64,000 nt of DNA from an uncultured Verrucomicrobiota bacterium (GCA_902569115.1 CACFTI010000007.1:1-64000); one strand, 5' to 3'; positions 44,548 to 54,463 are shown, counted from the stretch's first letter. Translations and numbers: made by a program. The notes: generated by a model from the sequence alone, not told the origin.

Positions 44548-45552
44548 TTACTTGATCAGCTTGCGAACAGCCAGGTTGTTCAGGCGGTGAGTGACTTCAA
44601 TCACGCCATCGGTCACCGTTTTATTGTAGGTTCTTCCGTCGGTGGTATCCACTCCATGCCCCTTGACCGCCTTACGCAGAGGCTCAAGGGCAGGATCTTC
44701 GTGATGGAAAAGCTCAACAAAGACATGTTTTAATTTACCGGTAGGGGCATACGCAGCGAGCAGGGCACCGATCCAGCCATCATCGGTGGAGAGACATCCA
44801 CGGGTAGTCTTGGCAGAGGCATGAAAGATGCCGAGGGCATCGGTCTTGGCAAGGTCCTTGACCACCTTTTCATTTTCCGCGATGGAAAGATCGGAATCTC
44901 CGCAATGGGCGGCATCGATCATTACCTTGAAGAATTTCTTTTTGATCTTTTTATTGATCCCATTCACCACCTTGGCAGCCTTGGCCGCATTGGTAAAGTT
45001 TTGGAATTCCACGCCGCGGAGGAATTCGAGATGCCACGCTTCGATCGGGCTCTTGTCGAGTGCACATTCCTTGTAGCAACGGGCATGAACATTGATCACT
45101 TGCTTAACGGCAGCATCAAAAGCTTTGCCCTTCAATTTCTTTCCGGCGAGCCACTCTTCAAAGGAAGTGGAGGACACATGCTTGACCTTATACTTCTTGG
45201 CCACTTCAAGCCCGGCGTTGAGCATGCCAACGACGGCGTCCTCATCCTTCGGGTTGAGTGGATTGGCACCGCCAACCATCATGATCAAATGAACTTCGAG
45301 CTTGAGAGCCTTGAGACCCTTAAACATATCCTGTAAATCCTTGGCATCGGTACCGGGAAAGAGGGTAACCTGTACGGTATCCAATTTCACAGGAGAGGTG
45401 CGGCAAAGCAGTCGTATGCCAGACACAATTTTAAGATCGCCCAAGCGGGTACGGGGTAATTTGCCGGACTCATCGGGAGCGAGTGCACCGACAAACATAA
45501 GATGTGTGGGGACAACCCCGATTTTTACTTTGGATTTGTTTTTGATTTCCAT
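44548..45552 (-). CDS. Xylose-isomerase-like TIM-barrel protein, unknown function
   Basis: A 334-residue, Lys-rich cytoplasmic protein. Strand/helix alternation and the blocks VHLIMMVGG, AWHLEFLRGVEF, FKVMIDAAHCGDSD, GIFHASAKTTRG and HVFVELFHHEDPALEPLR near the C-terminus resemble the xylose-isomerase-like/AP-endonuclease-2 superfamily, with acidic and His residues where metal ligands lie. I do not recognise a characterised subfamily. It is probably a sugar isomerase or epimerase. It stands alone, 92 bp from the azurin start and divergent from the sulfatase gene. Confidence 0.65.
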   Translation of the reverse strand: MEIKNKSKVKIGVVPTHLMFVGALAPDESGKLPRTRLGDLKIVSGIRLLCRTSPVKLDTVQVTLFPGTDAKDLQDMFKGLKALKLEVHLIMMVGGANPLNPKDEDAVVGMLNAGLEVAKKYKVKHVSSTSFEEWLAGKKLKGKAFDAAVKQVINVHARCYKECALDKSPIEAWHLEFLRGVEFQNFTNAAKAAKVVNGINKKIKKKFFKVMIDAAHCGDSDLSIAENEKVVKDLAKTDALGIFHASAKTTRGCLSTDDGWIGALLAAYAPTGKLKHVFVELFHHEDPALEPLRKAVKGHGVDTTDGRTYNKTVTDGVIEVTHRLNNLAVRKLIK

Positions 45553-45693
45553 GACTATTTAAAAAAGTTTTGAGATTGAGGGTAAATAAGTGGAGAAATC
45601 AATTCATTGATAAATCCAAGATTGAATCAAGGAAATAGTAGGGAGTGAAACTTTTATAGCGACATTTCCGATCCTCTGTTTTTTCTTCTTTGT

Positions 45694-47115
45694 ATGAAAA
45701 GTTTCCCAAGATATTTACTCGTTCTTTTGATCCAGTCATTCTTTTTGCTTTGCTTCCTTCAAGCGGACACAAAAGGAAAACCGAATATTGTGGTCATTCT
45801 ATGCGATGATTTGGGGTACGGGGACTTGGCGTGTTATGGGCATCCCAAAATCAAAACGCCTTTCCTTGATCAAATGGCAAAAGATGGAATGCGGTTTACC
45901 GATTTTTACTCCACTGCTCCGGTTTGTTCTCCTTCCCGTGTAGGCTTGCTTACCGGCCGAAGTCCCAACCGTGCAGGTGTGTACGACTGGATCCCCGGCG
46001 GTAGGGATGTTCATATGCGGGAGTCCGAAATTACCATTCCTCAACTTTTGAAAAAAGCCGGTTATGCCACCTGTATGAGTGGAAAGTGGCACTGCAATGG
46101 AAAATTTAATTCCCCTCAACAACCGCAACCTGATGATGCCGGATTTGATCACTGGTTTGCCACCCAGAACAATGCCAGTCCATCTCATGAAAACCCAAAT
46201 AATTTTGTTCGCAATGGCGAGCCGGTCGGAGAACTCAAGGGATACAGTTGTCAACTGGTGGTGGATGAAGCTTTGGACTGGTTGAAAGGAAAGCAGGCAA
46301 AGAAAAAGGAACAGCCGTTCTTTATGTATGTGGCTTTTCATGAGCCGCACGAACCGGTGGCCTCGCCCAAGAATATGGTGGATCAGTATGATGGGATTGC
46401 GAGAAATCACGATGAAGCCCAGTACTTTGCCAATGTCACGAACTTGGACGCGGCGGTGGGCAAATTATTGAAGGCTCTGAAATTGATGAATTTGGATCAG
46501 AATACTTTGGTGATCTTTACCTCGGACAATGGACCGGAAACTTTGCTCCGATATGGACCCCGCTCGGGTAGATCCTTCGGGGTGGCCGATCCCTTGCGGG
46601 GAATGAAACTCTGGACGACGGAGGCCGGATTCCGGGTCGCGGGCATCATGCATTGGCCTGCACGGATCAAGCCCGGTCAGGTAAGTGGAGAAGTTGTGTC
46701 AGCTTTGGACTTCCTGCCTACTTTTTGCGATCTGGCGGGAGCAACGATTCCGACTACTCTGAAATTGGACGGAACCAGTTTTCTCCCCGCACTTGCGGGT
46801 AGGGGAGTGAAGCGAGAGAAGCCATTACTTTGGGTTTATTACAGTGCCCTGAATGAAAGACGGGTTGCGATGCGAGCTGGTAAGTGGAAGGTATTGGCCA
46901 AGATGAATTTTCTCAAGACCAAAACAATAAATCAGAAAAATGAATCAACAGCCAAGGGTGCCCAATTGTCTGACTTCCAGATCTTTGACCTTTCGCAGGA
47001 TATTGATGAGAGCAAAAACCTCGCGGCAACCAATCCATCCAAGTTGAAGGAATTACAAAAGACCATGGAAATGCACTATCGAGAACTGGTTAACGATTCC
47101 TATGTCTGGAAATAA
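45694..47115 (+). CDS. Sulfatase (arylsulfatase A-like)
   Basis: A 473-residue exported sulfatase (PF00884; signal about 1-24). The formylglycine motif is CSPSR at 78-82, with the metal-binding CDDLGYGDLACYGHP block before it (37-51) and LTGRSPNRAGVY after. SGKWHCNG and FTSDNGPETL supply further active-site Lys, His and Asp/Asn residues. The Cys-type motif needs a formylglycine-generating enzyme, which is not in this window. The substrate is probably a sulfated polysaccharide or glycan monosaccharide, in line with a marine habitat. Followed 9 bp later by a secreted beta-propeller gene, likely in the same transcript. Confidence 0.92.
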   Translation: MKSFPRYLLVLLIQSFFLLCFLQADTKGKPNIVVILCDDLGYGDLACYGHPKIKTPFLDQMAKDGMRFTDFYSTAPVCSPSRVGLLTGRSPNRAGVYDWIPGGRDVHMRESEITIPQLLKKAGYATCMSGKWHCNGKFNSPQQPQPDDAGFDHWFATQNNASPSHENPNNFVRNGEPVGELKGYSCQLVVDEALDWLKGKQAKKKEQPFFMYVAFHEPHEPVASPKNMVDQYDGIARNHDEAQYFANVTNLDAAVGKLLKALKLMNLDQNTLVIFTSDNGPETLLRYGPRSGRSFGVADPLRGMKLWTTEAGFRVAGIMHWPARIKPGQVSGEVVSALDFLPTFCDLAGATIPTTLKLDGTSFLPALAGRGVKREKPLLWVYYSALNERRVAMRAGKWKVLAKMNFLKTKTINQKNESTAKGAQLSDFQIFDLSQDIDESKNLAATNPSKLKELQKTMEMHYRELVNDSYVWK

Positions 47116-47124
47116 GGAATCAAG

Positions 47125-48336
47125 GTGAAATTACTCATTGTCATGGCTATTGTAATCTTGGCCGAATTGTTGGGGCAAAAGGGAAATCCCCCAAAGCTAG
47201 ATTGGCATAAGTCATACAATGGTACCGGCGAGGAGAGTCATCCCCATTATGTTATACAAACTAGTGATTTGGGCTTCTTGATGGTCGGCGAGACGGGATT
47301 TGTGGAAGATCGTTCCGCCAAAATATTCCTGGTTAAAACTGGTTCAGGAGGCAAGTTGCTGTGGCAAAAAGAATTTGGAAAGAGAGGATATAATCTGGGT
47401 AATTGTGTGGCGGAAGCAGATGATGGGAATTATCTAATTGCGGGAACCCTTAATTTTGATGCCGCTTTAATCAAAGTGGAAGCGAAGACGGGCAAAGCAC
47501 TATGGTCGAAAACATGGAATCTCGGATCAGAAGATTCCTTTGAAGGACTCACCCTCTCACATGATGGAGGAATCGTACTCACTGGATATCGGGATGGATT
47601 GGCAGAGGGAACATTTCTGAACTGGGGGAGGGGATTGGTTCTTAAAACCAATGAATACGGTCAGGAAGAATGGCGTAGGGATTTATCCGATTTCACTTCT
47701 TCCGGCTATCGAATCAAGCAGTCTGGCACAGGATTTGTACTCAGTATTCACCCAAAGGATGAAGAGAGCGAGAATTTCAATCTTTTATCACTTGATAATA
47801 AGGGCAAGGTGAAGTGGGCAAAATCGTATGGCGAAATTTTCTGGGGCTTTGATCAAAATAAGAAAGGTGAGATTCTTCTTGCAGGGCACACTCGAAAAAC
47901 ACCTTTGAGCAAAAACTTGGATGTGCAAATGAAGGAAATTGATAAGCAGGGAAGGGTGCAGTGGACAAAATTCTTCGGACAGCCCAGAGGATATGATGGA
48001 AAATGGATTCATGATGAGGTTTGGGGGGCAAGGGCTACTCCAGACGGGGGCTGGTTGGCGGTGGCTGGAACAGGTGATGAAACTCGAAGGTATGAGGGAC
48101 GGGGTCATCCATCCGGTCCCTCTGGCCAATGGAAGATTTATCTAATCAAAACGGATGCGATGGGGAACTTGCAGTGGGAAGGTGTCTATGGTTCGTTTGA
48201 AAACGATTGGGCTGGAGAAGATGTATGCATTACCGCAGATGGTGGGGCATTGGTGGCAAATGACTGCGGTGCATTTGGATTTACCAAGATATCTCCCTTC
48301 ATTGTGAAGGGAAATGCTTACAAGTCTGGGAACTAA
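47125..48336 (+). CDS. Secreted beta-propeller-like repeat protein
   Basis: A 403-residue protein with a hydrophobic N-terminus (to about residue 18). It is built of about six repeats of the type GGxxLTGxxxGxxFLxKTNxxGxxxWxKxxG, seen at FLVKTGSGGKLLWQKEFG, GIVLTGYRDG, LVLKTNEYGQEEWRR and YLIKTDAMGNLQWEGVYG. Such repeats form beta-propellers in secreted or lipoprotein-type proteins of Bacteroidetes and Verrucomicrobia. The function is unknown; it may bind glycans released by the sulfatase encoded 9 bp upstream. The GTG start is preceded by an AAGG-rich stretch. Confidence 0.7.
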   Translation: MKLLIVMAIVILAELLGQKGNPPKLDWHKSYNGTGEESHPHYVIQTSDLGFLMVGETGFVEDRSAKIFLVKTGSGGKLLWQKEFGKRGYNLGNCVAEADDGNYLIAGTLNFDAALIKVEAKTGKALWSKTWNLGSEDSFEGLTLSHDGGIVLTGYRDGLAEGTFLNWGRGLVLKTNEYGQEEWRRDLSDFTSSGYRIKQSGTGFVLSIHPKDEESENFNLLSLDNKGKVKWAKSYGEIFWGFDQNKKGEILLAGHTRKTPLSKNLDVQMKEIDKQGRVQWTKFFGQPRGYDGKWIHDEVWGARATPDGGWLAVAGTGDETRRYEGRGHPSGPSGQWKIYLIKTDAMGNLQWEGVYGSFENDWAGEDVCITADGGALVANDCGAFGFTKISPFIVKGNAYKSGN

Positions 48337-48392
48337 GAAGGGCTGGATGTATTCGAATTAATTGGCGTTCTTTAAAACTCAGGCCTCATCTT

Positions 48393-50024
48393 TTAGTCAG
48401 TGGGTAAGCCGTCCTTGAGCTGAGCGACATGGTAACTTGGATCATCGGGTAGTACCTGGATATCTACCATAGTGCCTGCTTTTTTAAGGAGGGCTCGGCA
48501 ATTTGAGCTGATATGTCTTAACTTAACATTTTTCCCATTTTTATGGTAGCGCTCACCCAGTTTATGAATTGCTTCCAATCCGGAATGATCCCACACCCTG
48601 GAGTCTTTCATGTCCACGATGACAGATTCAGGGTCTTCTGCGGGGGAAAACCCAAGATTGAAATCAGAGACTGATCCAAAGAAAAGCGGGCCATGCAAGA
48701 AGTAAACTTTGGTTCCGTCCTCCTTTATCTCTGATTCCTTGTGGATATGCATGGCTGACTGCCAGGCAAAGCCCAGGGCTGAAACGATCACCCCACTGAT
48801 GACCGCGAGGGCCAGGTTGTGAGTGATCACAGTAATTCCGGATACCAGGATGATTACGAATGCATCCGTCTTGGGGATTTTACGAAGAATCCGCAAACTC
48901 GACCACTCGAAGGTACCAATCACCACCATGAACATAACCCCGGTCAAGGCGGCCAGGGGAATTTTTTCAATCAAGGAGCTGGCAAAAAGAATGAAGGCGA
49001 GGAGGAAAAGGCCGGCGGCAATGCCGGATAGGCGTCCGCGTCCTCCTGAGCGGATGTTGATGATACTCTGGCCGATCATCGCACAGCCTCCCATTCCGCC
49101 AAAAAAACCGGTGACGACATTGGCAATCCCCTGTCCGAGGCATTCACGGGTGCTGTTACCTCGAGTTTCCGTTAATTCATCAATCAGGGTTAAAGTCATC
49201 AGGGATTCGATAAGGCCGACAGCCGCTAAAATAAATGCAAACGGAGCGATGAAAACGAGCGTATCCAAGGTAAAGGGGATACTGAAACTCACCAGAGAAG
49301 GAAGCTCACCTCCAATCGAAGCCATATCTCGTACTACCAAAGTGTCCAGGTCGAGCCCAATTACGATTAAACTGACCGTGCCAATGGCGGCAAGCGAGGA
49401 GGGGAACTGGGTTGTGATTTTAGGGAGTAGAAAAATGATCGCCATGGTCAGGGCGATGAGCCCTCCCATCAAATAAAGGTCGTTGCCGACCAACCAGGCA
49501 GATCCGGGGGTGGTCGGGCTTTCTGTAAACATCGGGAACTGGGCCTCGAAAATTACGATAGCCAATCCATTGACAAATCCAAACATCACCGGCTGTGGGA
49601 TCAGGCGCACAAAGCGACCCAGTTTTAAGCATCCACATCCGATCTGTATGATTCCCATTAGAATGACTGTGGCAAAGAGATATTGTACTCCCATATCGCT
49701 TCCAAGCCCCAGAGCTTCTCCTCTTTCATTTCCTAGGATAACCAGAGACACCATAATCACGGCAAGAGCTCCGGTAGCTCCCGAGATCATGCCCGGTCTT
49801 CCCCCCAAAACTGCCGTGATCAGGCAGATCATAAAGGCGGCGTATAATCCGATAATTGGAGATACTCCGGCAATGATGGCAAAGGCCACGGCTTCGGGAA
49901 CCAAAGCCAATGCTACGGTCAGACCCGAGAGAAGATCGTCTTTGGTCTGGATACGGTTACCAAACTTTCGATAAATTAATTTGAACACGGTATGGATGAT
50001 TTTGGGTGGAAAACGAGGCACCAA
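48393..50024 (-). CDS. SulP family inorganic anion transporter with STAS domain
   Basis: A 543-residue inner-membrane protein of the SulP family. About 10-12 hydrophobic helices carry the signature GLTVALALVPEAVAFAIIAGVSPIIGLYAAF near residues 36-66 and GGMGGCAMIGQSIINIRSGGRGRLSG near 310-335. A C-terminal STAS domain follows (ESVIVDMKDSRVWDHSGLEAIHKL). Bacterial SulP proteins take up sulfate, bicarbonate or dicarboxylates with Na+ or H+; short members with this N-terminus resemble the BicA-type bicarbonate group, but sulfate cannot be excluded. The start is uncertain: TTG at 50024, GTG at 50021, or GTG at 49988. Divergent from the MYG1-like gene. Confidence 0.9.
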   Translation of the reverse strand: MVPRFPPKIIHTVFKLIYRKFGNRIQTKDDLLSGLTVALALVPEAVAFAIIAGVSPIIGLYAAFMICLITAVLGGRPGMISGATGALAVIMVSLVILGNERGEALGLGSDMGVQYLFATVILMGIIQIGCGCLKLGRFVRLIPQPVMFGFVNGLAIVIFEAQFPMFTESPTTPGSAWLVGNDLYLMGGLIALTMAIIFLLPKITTQFPSSLAAIGTVSLIVIGLDLDTLVVRDMASIGGELPSLVSFSIPFTLDTLVFIAPFAFILAAVGLIESLMTLTLIDELTETRGNSTRECLGQGIANVVTGFFGGMGGCAMIGQSIINIRSGGRGRLSGIAAGLFLLAFILFASSLIEKIPLAALTGVMFMVVIGTFEWSSLRILRKIPKTDAFVIILVSGITVITHNLALAVISGVIVSALGFAWQSAMHIHKESEIKEDGTKVYFLHGPLFFGSVSDFNLGFSPAEDPESVIVDMKDSRVWDHSGLEAIHKLGERYHKNGKNVKLRHISSNCRALLKKAGTMVDIQVLPDDPSYHVAQLKDGLPTD

Positions 50025-50196
50025 GCAATCGATGAATCAAGAAAAGAAGTTCCCTGATTTTTAAACCACTCAGCACCTGTGCAAAAATGAGCACAAAGAT
50101 TGAATAGTAGACTAGATTTGTTTTTTGAACAAGCAGATCTCTTGGGATTCTTTTTTGGGTTCGACTTGGACATACGATCCATCAACCTAGCGATTC

Positions 50197-51057
50197 ATGA
50201 TAAAAACCATCATTACTCATCCCGGAGGAGCTCATAAAGATGATTTCCTTGCTTGTTCAGTCCTACTATCGAATCATCCCGTTTCCATTTTTAGGCGTGA
50301 CCCAACTGAGCAGGAATTGGAGGATCCTGAGGTTGCGGTTGTCGATATTGGGCATCGGCATGATCCCGACCTAAACAATTTTGATCATCATCAGTTGCCC
50401 CGCGATCATGAGCCGACCTGTGCTCTTTCCCTGGTTTTACAAAAGTTTGAAATTTATGAGGACACTAAGGAGTTTTGCAGTTGGTTGGAGACCACTGAGT
50501 GGTTTGACTGCAGGGGACCACATGATACCGCTGAATGGTTGGGCGTCGACCGGGAGGCTATGGCCAAGTTGAATTCACCACTGGATGTCACCATGTTTCA
50601 AGCCTTTGCTAAGCAAAAAGAACATCATTCGGGAGAGCCCGTCTGGGAGGTTATGAAAATGATGGGGACGGATCTCGTTCAATATGTCAATGGACTGCGG
50701 GGTAGAATCAATCAGGTTGCCAAGATTGAAGAGTTCTGGGATCTGGGGCAGGGCGAAGATATGATTAAGGTCGCATTTGTTCCCCGGACTGAGCCGGAGG
50801 TAGAGGAAGCGTCGGGAGGATTGGCTTGGAGGATTAAGGAGCTGGGGCTGGAAGAGGAAGTGGTTGCGGTGGTCTATCCAGACAGCAGAGGCGGGGGCTA
50901 TGGGATGCGAAGGTACGACGATAATTTGGCATTGGATTTCAGTCAATTATCAGAGCAGCCGGATGTTCATTTCACCCACAACCGTGGATTTATTGCCAAA
51001 ACCTCCACCACCGAAGTTTCCAGACTCAAGGAACTTCTTCTTTTGGCAAAGGTCTAG
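50197..51057 (+). CDS. MYG1 (UPF0160) family protein
   Basis: A 286-residue protein of the MYG1/UPF0160 family. It starts with ITHPGGAHKDDFLACSVL, the prokaryotic form of the family's HxGxxHxDE-type metal site, followed by VDIGHRHDPDLNNFDHHQ with the DHH-like motif. The C-terminal part has VVYPDSRGGGYGMRRY and THNRGFIAKT, matching the family's substrate-binding half. Eukaryotic MYG1 is a 3'-5' RNA exonuclease; bacterial members are presumed metal-dependent phosphoesterases. No signal peptide. Confidence 0.82.
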   Translation: MIKTIITHPGGAHKDDFLACSVLLSNHPVSIFRRDPTEQELEDPEVAVVDIGHRHDPDLNNFDHHQLPRDHEPTCALSLVLQKFEIYEDTKEFCSWLETTEWFDCRGPHDTAEWLGVDREAMAKLNSPLDVTMFQAFAKQKEHHSGEPVWEVMKMMGTDLVQYVNGLRGRINQVAKIEEFWDLGQGEDMIKVAFVPRTEPEVEEASGGLAWRIKELGLEEEVVAVVYPDSRGGGYGMRRYDDNLALDFSQLSEQPDVHFTHNRGFIAKTSTTEVSRLKELLLLAKV

Positions 51058-51072
51058 GGAAAGCCCCTTAAG

Positions 51073-51288
51073 TTAGAAAAAATTGGTGTAAATCAATCCT
51101 CCGCCCAGGATGAATACTTGCGGGAGAAAATTTAAAATGATGCTTTTTTCCTTCCAGGCAAAGCCGACAACGCTCCAGGTACAGGCCCCGATCAAATGAA
51201 TGATTACATTCAGGGGATGAATGTTTAACGCATGAAGACATATCGCCGAGACGATGGTCATGGCACTGAAATATTTTAGGAAAACCAT
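51073..51288 (-). CDS. Small integral membrane protein
   Basis: A 71-residue protein that is almost entirely hydrophobic with two or three membrane helices (ALNIHPLNVIIHLIGACTWSVVGFAWKEK in the middle). The pattern LNxxPLN followed by a G-x-x-x-W-x-x-x-G-x-x-W-K-E helix recurs in small conserved bacterial membrane proteins, so I take it as real. The frame continues upstream to 51322, but the ATG at 51288 starts a natural membrane protein. The function is unknown. It ends 15 bp from the convergent MYG1-like gene. Confidence 0.6.
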   Translation of the reverse strand: MVFLKYFSAMTIVSAICLHALNIHPLNVIIHLIGACTWSVVGFAWKEKSIILNFLPQVFILGGGLIYTNFF

Positions 51289-51348
51289 TTACTCTTTTTA
51301 AATAGAGGATACTGAAAGCCAAGTCTCAGATAAGAGCCAAAGTGTTTT

Positions 51349-53286
51349 TTAGGAATCCAGTTCCAGGAGCTTTTCGGTCTCGATCTCCCATTCGTAATTA
51401 CGTTGCTGTAGCTTACGGGCCAGTCGTGCCGCCTCAGCATTAAGCTCTTTGGCTTTTTCAGAATCGTTATAGGAATCAGGATTGGCTAATTCAGCATGGC
51501 AGGTTTTTTCTTCCTCTTCCAATTGCATGATCTCCTTCTCCAATTTTCTTACTTTGTCTTCCAGTTTTCCTTTCTCAGCTTTTTTCTTTTCCCTCTCCTG
51601 AGAGCGCAGTCGTCGTTTTTCTTTTGCACTGAGAGCCCTTTCTCCAGTTGGTGAGTCGGCATCTTGTTCAGGTCTCGCATTTTTTAGACCTTCGATCAGC
51701 CCGGACTGGGCATCGGTCGATCCGGATTTCCATAGATAGTAGTCATAATTACCGGCAAAGTTGGTGATTTTTCCTGACTCGATACGGATGGTACGTTTTC
51801 CCAGAGCCCGGATGAAATGAACATCATGGCTCACGAAAATCAGAGTCCCCGTGTAATTACGCAATGCCTGGATGACGGCATCGATACTCGCCATATCCAG
51901 GTGTGTGGTCGGTTCATCGAGCAGAAGAAAGTTGGGAGGAGAGAGTAACAGTTTAACCAGGGCGAGCCTGCTTTTTTCACCCCCGCTCAGTACTTTAACT
52001 TTTTTAAAAACATCATCCCCCCGGAAAAGAAAGGCTCCAAGAAGTGTCCGTGCATCCTGTTCATGAACTTTGGAGTCAGTGTTATGCGTAGCTTCATCGA
52101 CTACGCTTCTTTCAAGATCAAGAACCTCAACCCGTTGCTGAGAGAAATAACCAACCGAAACATTGTGGCCCAATTCCCGCGAACCTTTCTCGATGGCTAC
52201 CAGATCCGCCAGGATTTTGAGCAGAGTCGATTTCCCTGCTCCATTGGGACCGACCAAGGCAATACGCTCCTGCTTTTCGACCTCTAGATTCAGGTCTGAG
52301 TATACCAGGTGGTCGCCGTAGGCCTGCCTTACCTGTTTGAGTGTGGCCACCCGCTGCCCACTTCGTGGAGGTTGCGGGAAAGTAAAGGAAATAGTGGCAT
52401 CCGCCTCTTCCGGTGGATCAATTCTTTCCATTTTCTCGAGGGTCTTAATCCGTGCCTGGGCTTGCGATGCCTTGGATGCCTTTGCCCGAAAACGTCGGAT
52501 AAAATCCTCATGATGGGCAATCTCTCTTTGTTGGTTTCGATAGGCCGCCAGGTGTTGAGCTTCACGCTCTTTTTTCTGGACCAGGAAATTTTCAAAATTT
52601 CCGGGATATCGGAACAGCTTACGGTTGCTGATTTCTAGAATGCCGGAGCAGATTGAGTTGAGGAAGGCACGATCGTGAGAAATCGTAAGGACGGAACCCG
52701 AGAATTTTTGAACCTGTGCCTGAAACCATCCCAGCGTTTCCAGGTCCAGGTGATTGGTCGGTTCGTCCAGCATCAGCAGATCCGGTTCCATTACCAGGAG
52801 ACGGGCGAGATGGGCCCGCATAATCCAGCCGCCGCTGAGGGTATGGGCTGGTTGATTGAAGTCTTCCTGATGAAAAGCAAGACCGCTGAGAATTTTCTTG
52901 GCCTTGGCTTCAAGATTGTAGCCTTCCATTTCCGTGAATTTTTCCTGGGCTTCCAAACGATCCTGACTATTGGGGTCAGTATCTTCCCTTAAGACCTTCA
53001 GGACTTTGGCTAATTCCGGGGTAACCGATGTCGCCAATTCCAACACCGTCTCTTCCCCGGTCGGGGCACTTTCCTGGGGTAGGTAACCAATGCGGGTACC
53101 TCGTTCCCATTCGATTTTTCCTTCATCCTCGTCCACTTCTCCGAGCAGAATCGAAAACAGAGTGGTTTTGCCGGCTCCGTTTGCTCCGACTAATCCGATT
53201 TTTTCCCCTCTCATCATTCGCAGGGATACTTCCCGAAAGAGAATTTTCGGTCCGTAGCGTTTGCTGATTTTGGATAGTGTAAGCAT
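51349..53286 (-). CDS. ABC-F family ATP-binding protein
   Basis: A 645-residue soluble protein with two ABC ATPase domains and no membrane domain. First domain: Walker A GANGAGKTT (34-42), signature LSGGW, Walker B LLMLDEPTNHLDL. A linker rich in charged residues (about 245-310) joins the second domain: GPNGAGKSTLLKIL, LSGGEKSRLALVKLL, LLLDEPTTHLD. The C-terminal 100 residues are a coiled coil (KEKRRLRSQEREKKKAEKG). This is the Uup/YheS-like layout; ABC-F proteins bind the ribosome E site and relieve translation stalls or antibiotic inhibition. No resistance-specific feature is visible. Confidence 0.92.
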   Translation of the reverse strand: MLTLSKISKRYGPKILFREVSLRMMRGEKIGLVGANGAGKTTLFSILLGEVDEDEGKIEWERGTRIGYLPQESAPTGEETVLELATSVTPELAKVLKVLREDTDPNSQDRLEAQEKFTEMEGYNLEAKAKKILSGLAFHQEDFNQPAHTLSGGWIMRAHLARLLVMEPDLLMLDEPTNHLDLETLGWFQAQVQKFSGSVLTISHDRAFLNSICSGILEISNRKLFRYPGNFENFLVQKKEREAQHLAAYRNQQREIAHHEDFIRRFRAKASKASQAQARIKTLEKMERIDPPEEADATISFTFPQPPRSGQRVATLKQVRQAYGDHLVYSDLNLEVEKQERIALVGPNGAGKSTLLKILADLVAIEKGSRELGHNVSVGYFSQQRVEVLDLERSVVDEATHNTDSKVHEQDARTLLGAFLFRGDDVFKKVKVLSGGEKSRLALVKLLLSPPNFLLLDEPTTHLDMASIDAVIQALRNYTGTLIFVSHDVHFIRALGKRTIRIESGKITNFAGNYDYYLWKSGSTDAQSGLIEGLKNARPEQDADSPTGERALSAKEKRRLRSQEREKKKAEKGKLEDKVRKLEKEIMQLEEEEKTCHAELANPDSYNDSEKAKELNAEAARLARKLQQRNYEWEIETEKLLELDS

Positions 53287-53435
53287 TGAAAAAACGAACA
53301 GGCTTGCAGATGATGGGAATTTGGCAAAGCAATTTGGAGAGGGAATCAGTTTGGACCCGATTTGTAGACTTATGATTTGGGCAGTTTTTAGGTTTTTACC
53401 TTTTCTTGTTTCTTTTTTACAGCTAGTGAGGGTGT

Positions 53436-54335
53436 ATGAATGAGCTAATATCCCGTAAAAATTTCCTTTTGCAAAGCAGTGTGGTCGCTACAGGACTGGT
53501 AGGGGGCATTCTTCCTACTTCAGTATCAGCCAAGCATCACATGCCCAAGCGTTTCACCCTAGGTTTATCTCAATACTCCCTCCGGGCTATATTGCGTGAT
53601 GGATCCCTCGATGCCCTTGATTTTCCGAAGTTCACGGTTGATCAATTTGGAATTAAGGCCATCGACTTATGGGAGGGCGGTCTGCCCAAGGATAAACTGG
53701 ATGATTCCAAATATTTAGCGAGGATGCGAAAGAAGGCGGAACAAGCCGGTACGGACTTATTTTTACTTATGTCCGGTGCCTTGGATGCATCCAAAGAAAA
53801 ACGGGAGGCTAGCTCGGCGAGGATCAGTAAGTCTTTCGATCGTGCTTCCCAGTTGGGAGCACCCCTGGTTAGAATCTTTCTCAAGGCACCCGGTACGGAT
53901 TCCGGTGAGGGTCTGAAAGCAAGCGTGGAAGCTCTGAAGCCTCTTGCGGATGAGGCAGCCAAAAAGAATCTCATCATCGCCATTGAGCCAGGTGCGTCCG
54001 AGTTAAGTCAGAAAGGTGCTTTCCTCGCCAAGGTGGCTACTAAGTTGAATCATCCGGGGCTCAAGCTGATGCCCGACTTCGGAAAACTTAAGGGCAATGT
54101 CTATGAGGGGACAGAAGCCATGCTGCCCCATACCATCACTGTTTCCTGCAAGATGCATAGTTTCGACAAGGAGGGCAACCAACCCGACTTTGATTACCCC
54201 CGTCTGATGAAGATGATCAAACAATCCGATTATAAAGGAATTCTTGCCATTGAATGGGAGGGCAGTGCCCTCAAGCCGATACCCGGGGTCAAAGCTTCCA
54301 AAAAACTCATCGAAAGATCTCTTCAATCCTCCTGA
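53436..54335 (+). CDS. Exported sugar phosphate isomerase/epimerase-like protein
   Basis: A 299-residue TIM-barrel protein (PF01261 clan) with an N-terminal export signal (SRKNFLLQSSVVATGLVGG). Strands with likely ligands: FGIKAIDLWEGG, LIIAIEPGASE, LKLMPDFGKLKG, and GILAIEWEG near the C-terminus. One of the rare starts in this window with a good ribosome binding site: GAGGG 4-5 nt before the ATG. The substrate is unknown; secreted members may act on sugars released in the periplasm. It is monocistronic, with 188 bp to the next gene. Confidence 0.88.
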   Translation: MNELISRKNFLLQSSVVATGLVGGILPTSVSAKHHMPKRFTLGLSQYSLRAILRDGSLDALDFPKFTVDQFGIKAIDLWEGGLPKDKLDDSKYLARMRKKAEQAGTDLFLLMSGALDASKEKREASSARISKSFDRASQLGAPLVRIFLKAPGTDSGEGLKASVEALKPLADEAAKKNLIIAIEPGASELSQKGAFLAKVATKLNHPGLKLMPDFGKLKGNVYEGTEAMLPHTITVSCKMHSFDKEGNQPDFDYPRLMKMIKQSDYKGILAIEWEGSALKPIPGVKASKKLIERSLQSS

Positions 54336-54439
54336 TCGGATGAAAATCCTTTCTCTTTGGCCTGTAATGTATTGCTAGGAAGATTTCTGCTTCTGGCTTA
54401 CTCAACAAGTAAAAGCTAGGTTCAAGAAATCCTTGCTTC

Positions 54440-54463
54440 AGGGAAAAAAAGAGACTTTTCCCT
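54440..54463. terminator. Hairpin downstream of the isomerase gene
   Basis: AGGGAAAA (54440-54447) pairs perfectly with TTTTCCCT (54456-54463) across an 8-base loop, 105 bp after the preceding stop. The stem is half A-T and no T-run follows on the plus strand, so the terminator role is weak. Confidence 0.3.

Noticed and set aside
45799..46410. A 203-codon minus-strand frame opposite the first sulfatase
   Set aside because: Covers the CSPSR catalytic region of a complete sulfatase gene; no protein-like features.
48823..49476. A 217-codon plus-strand frame opposite the SulP gene
   Set aside because: Antisense of hydrophobic codons; the SulP signature on the minus strand is clear.
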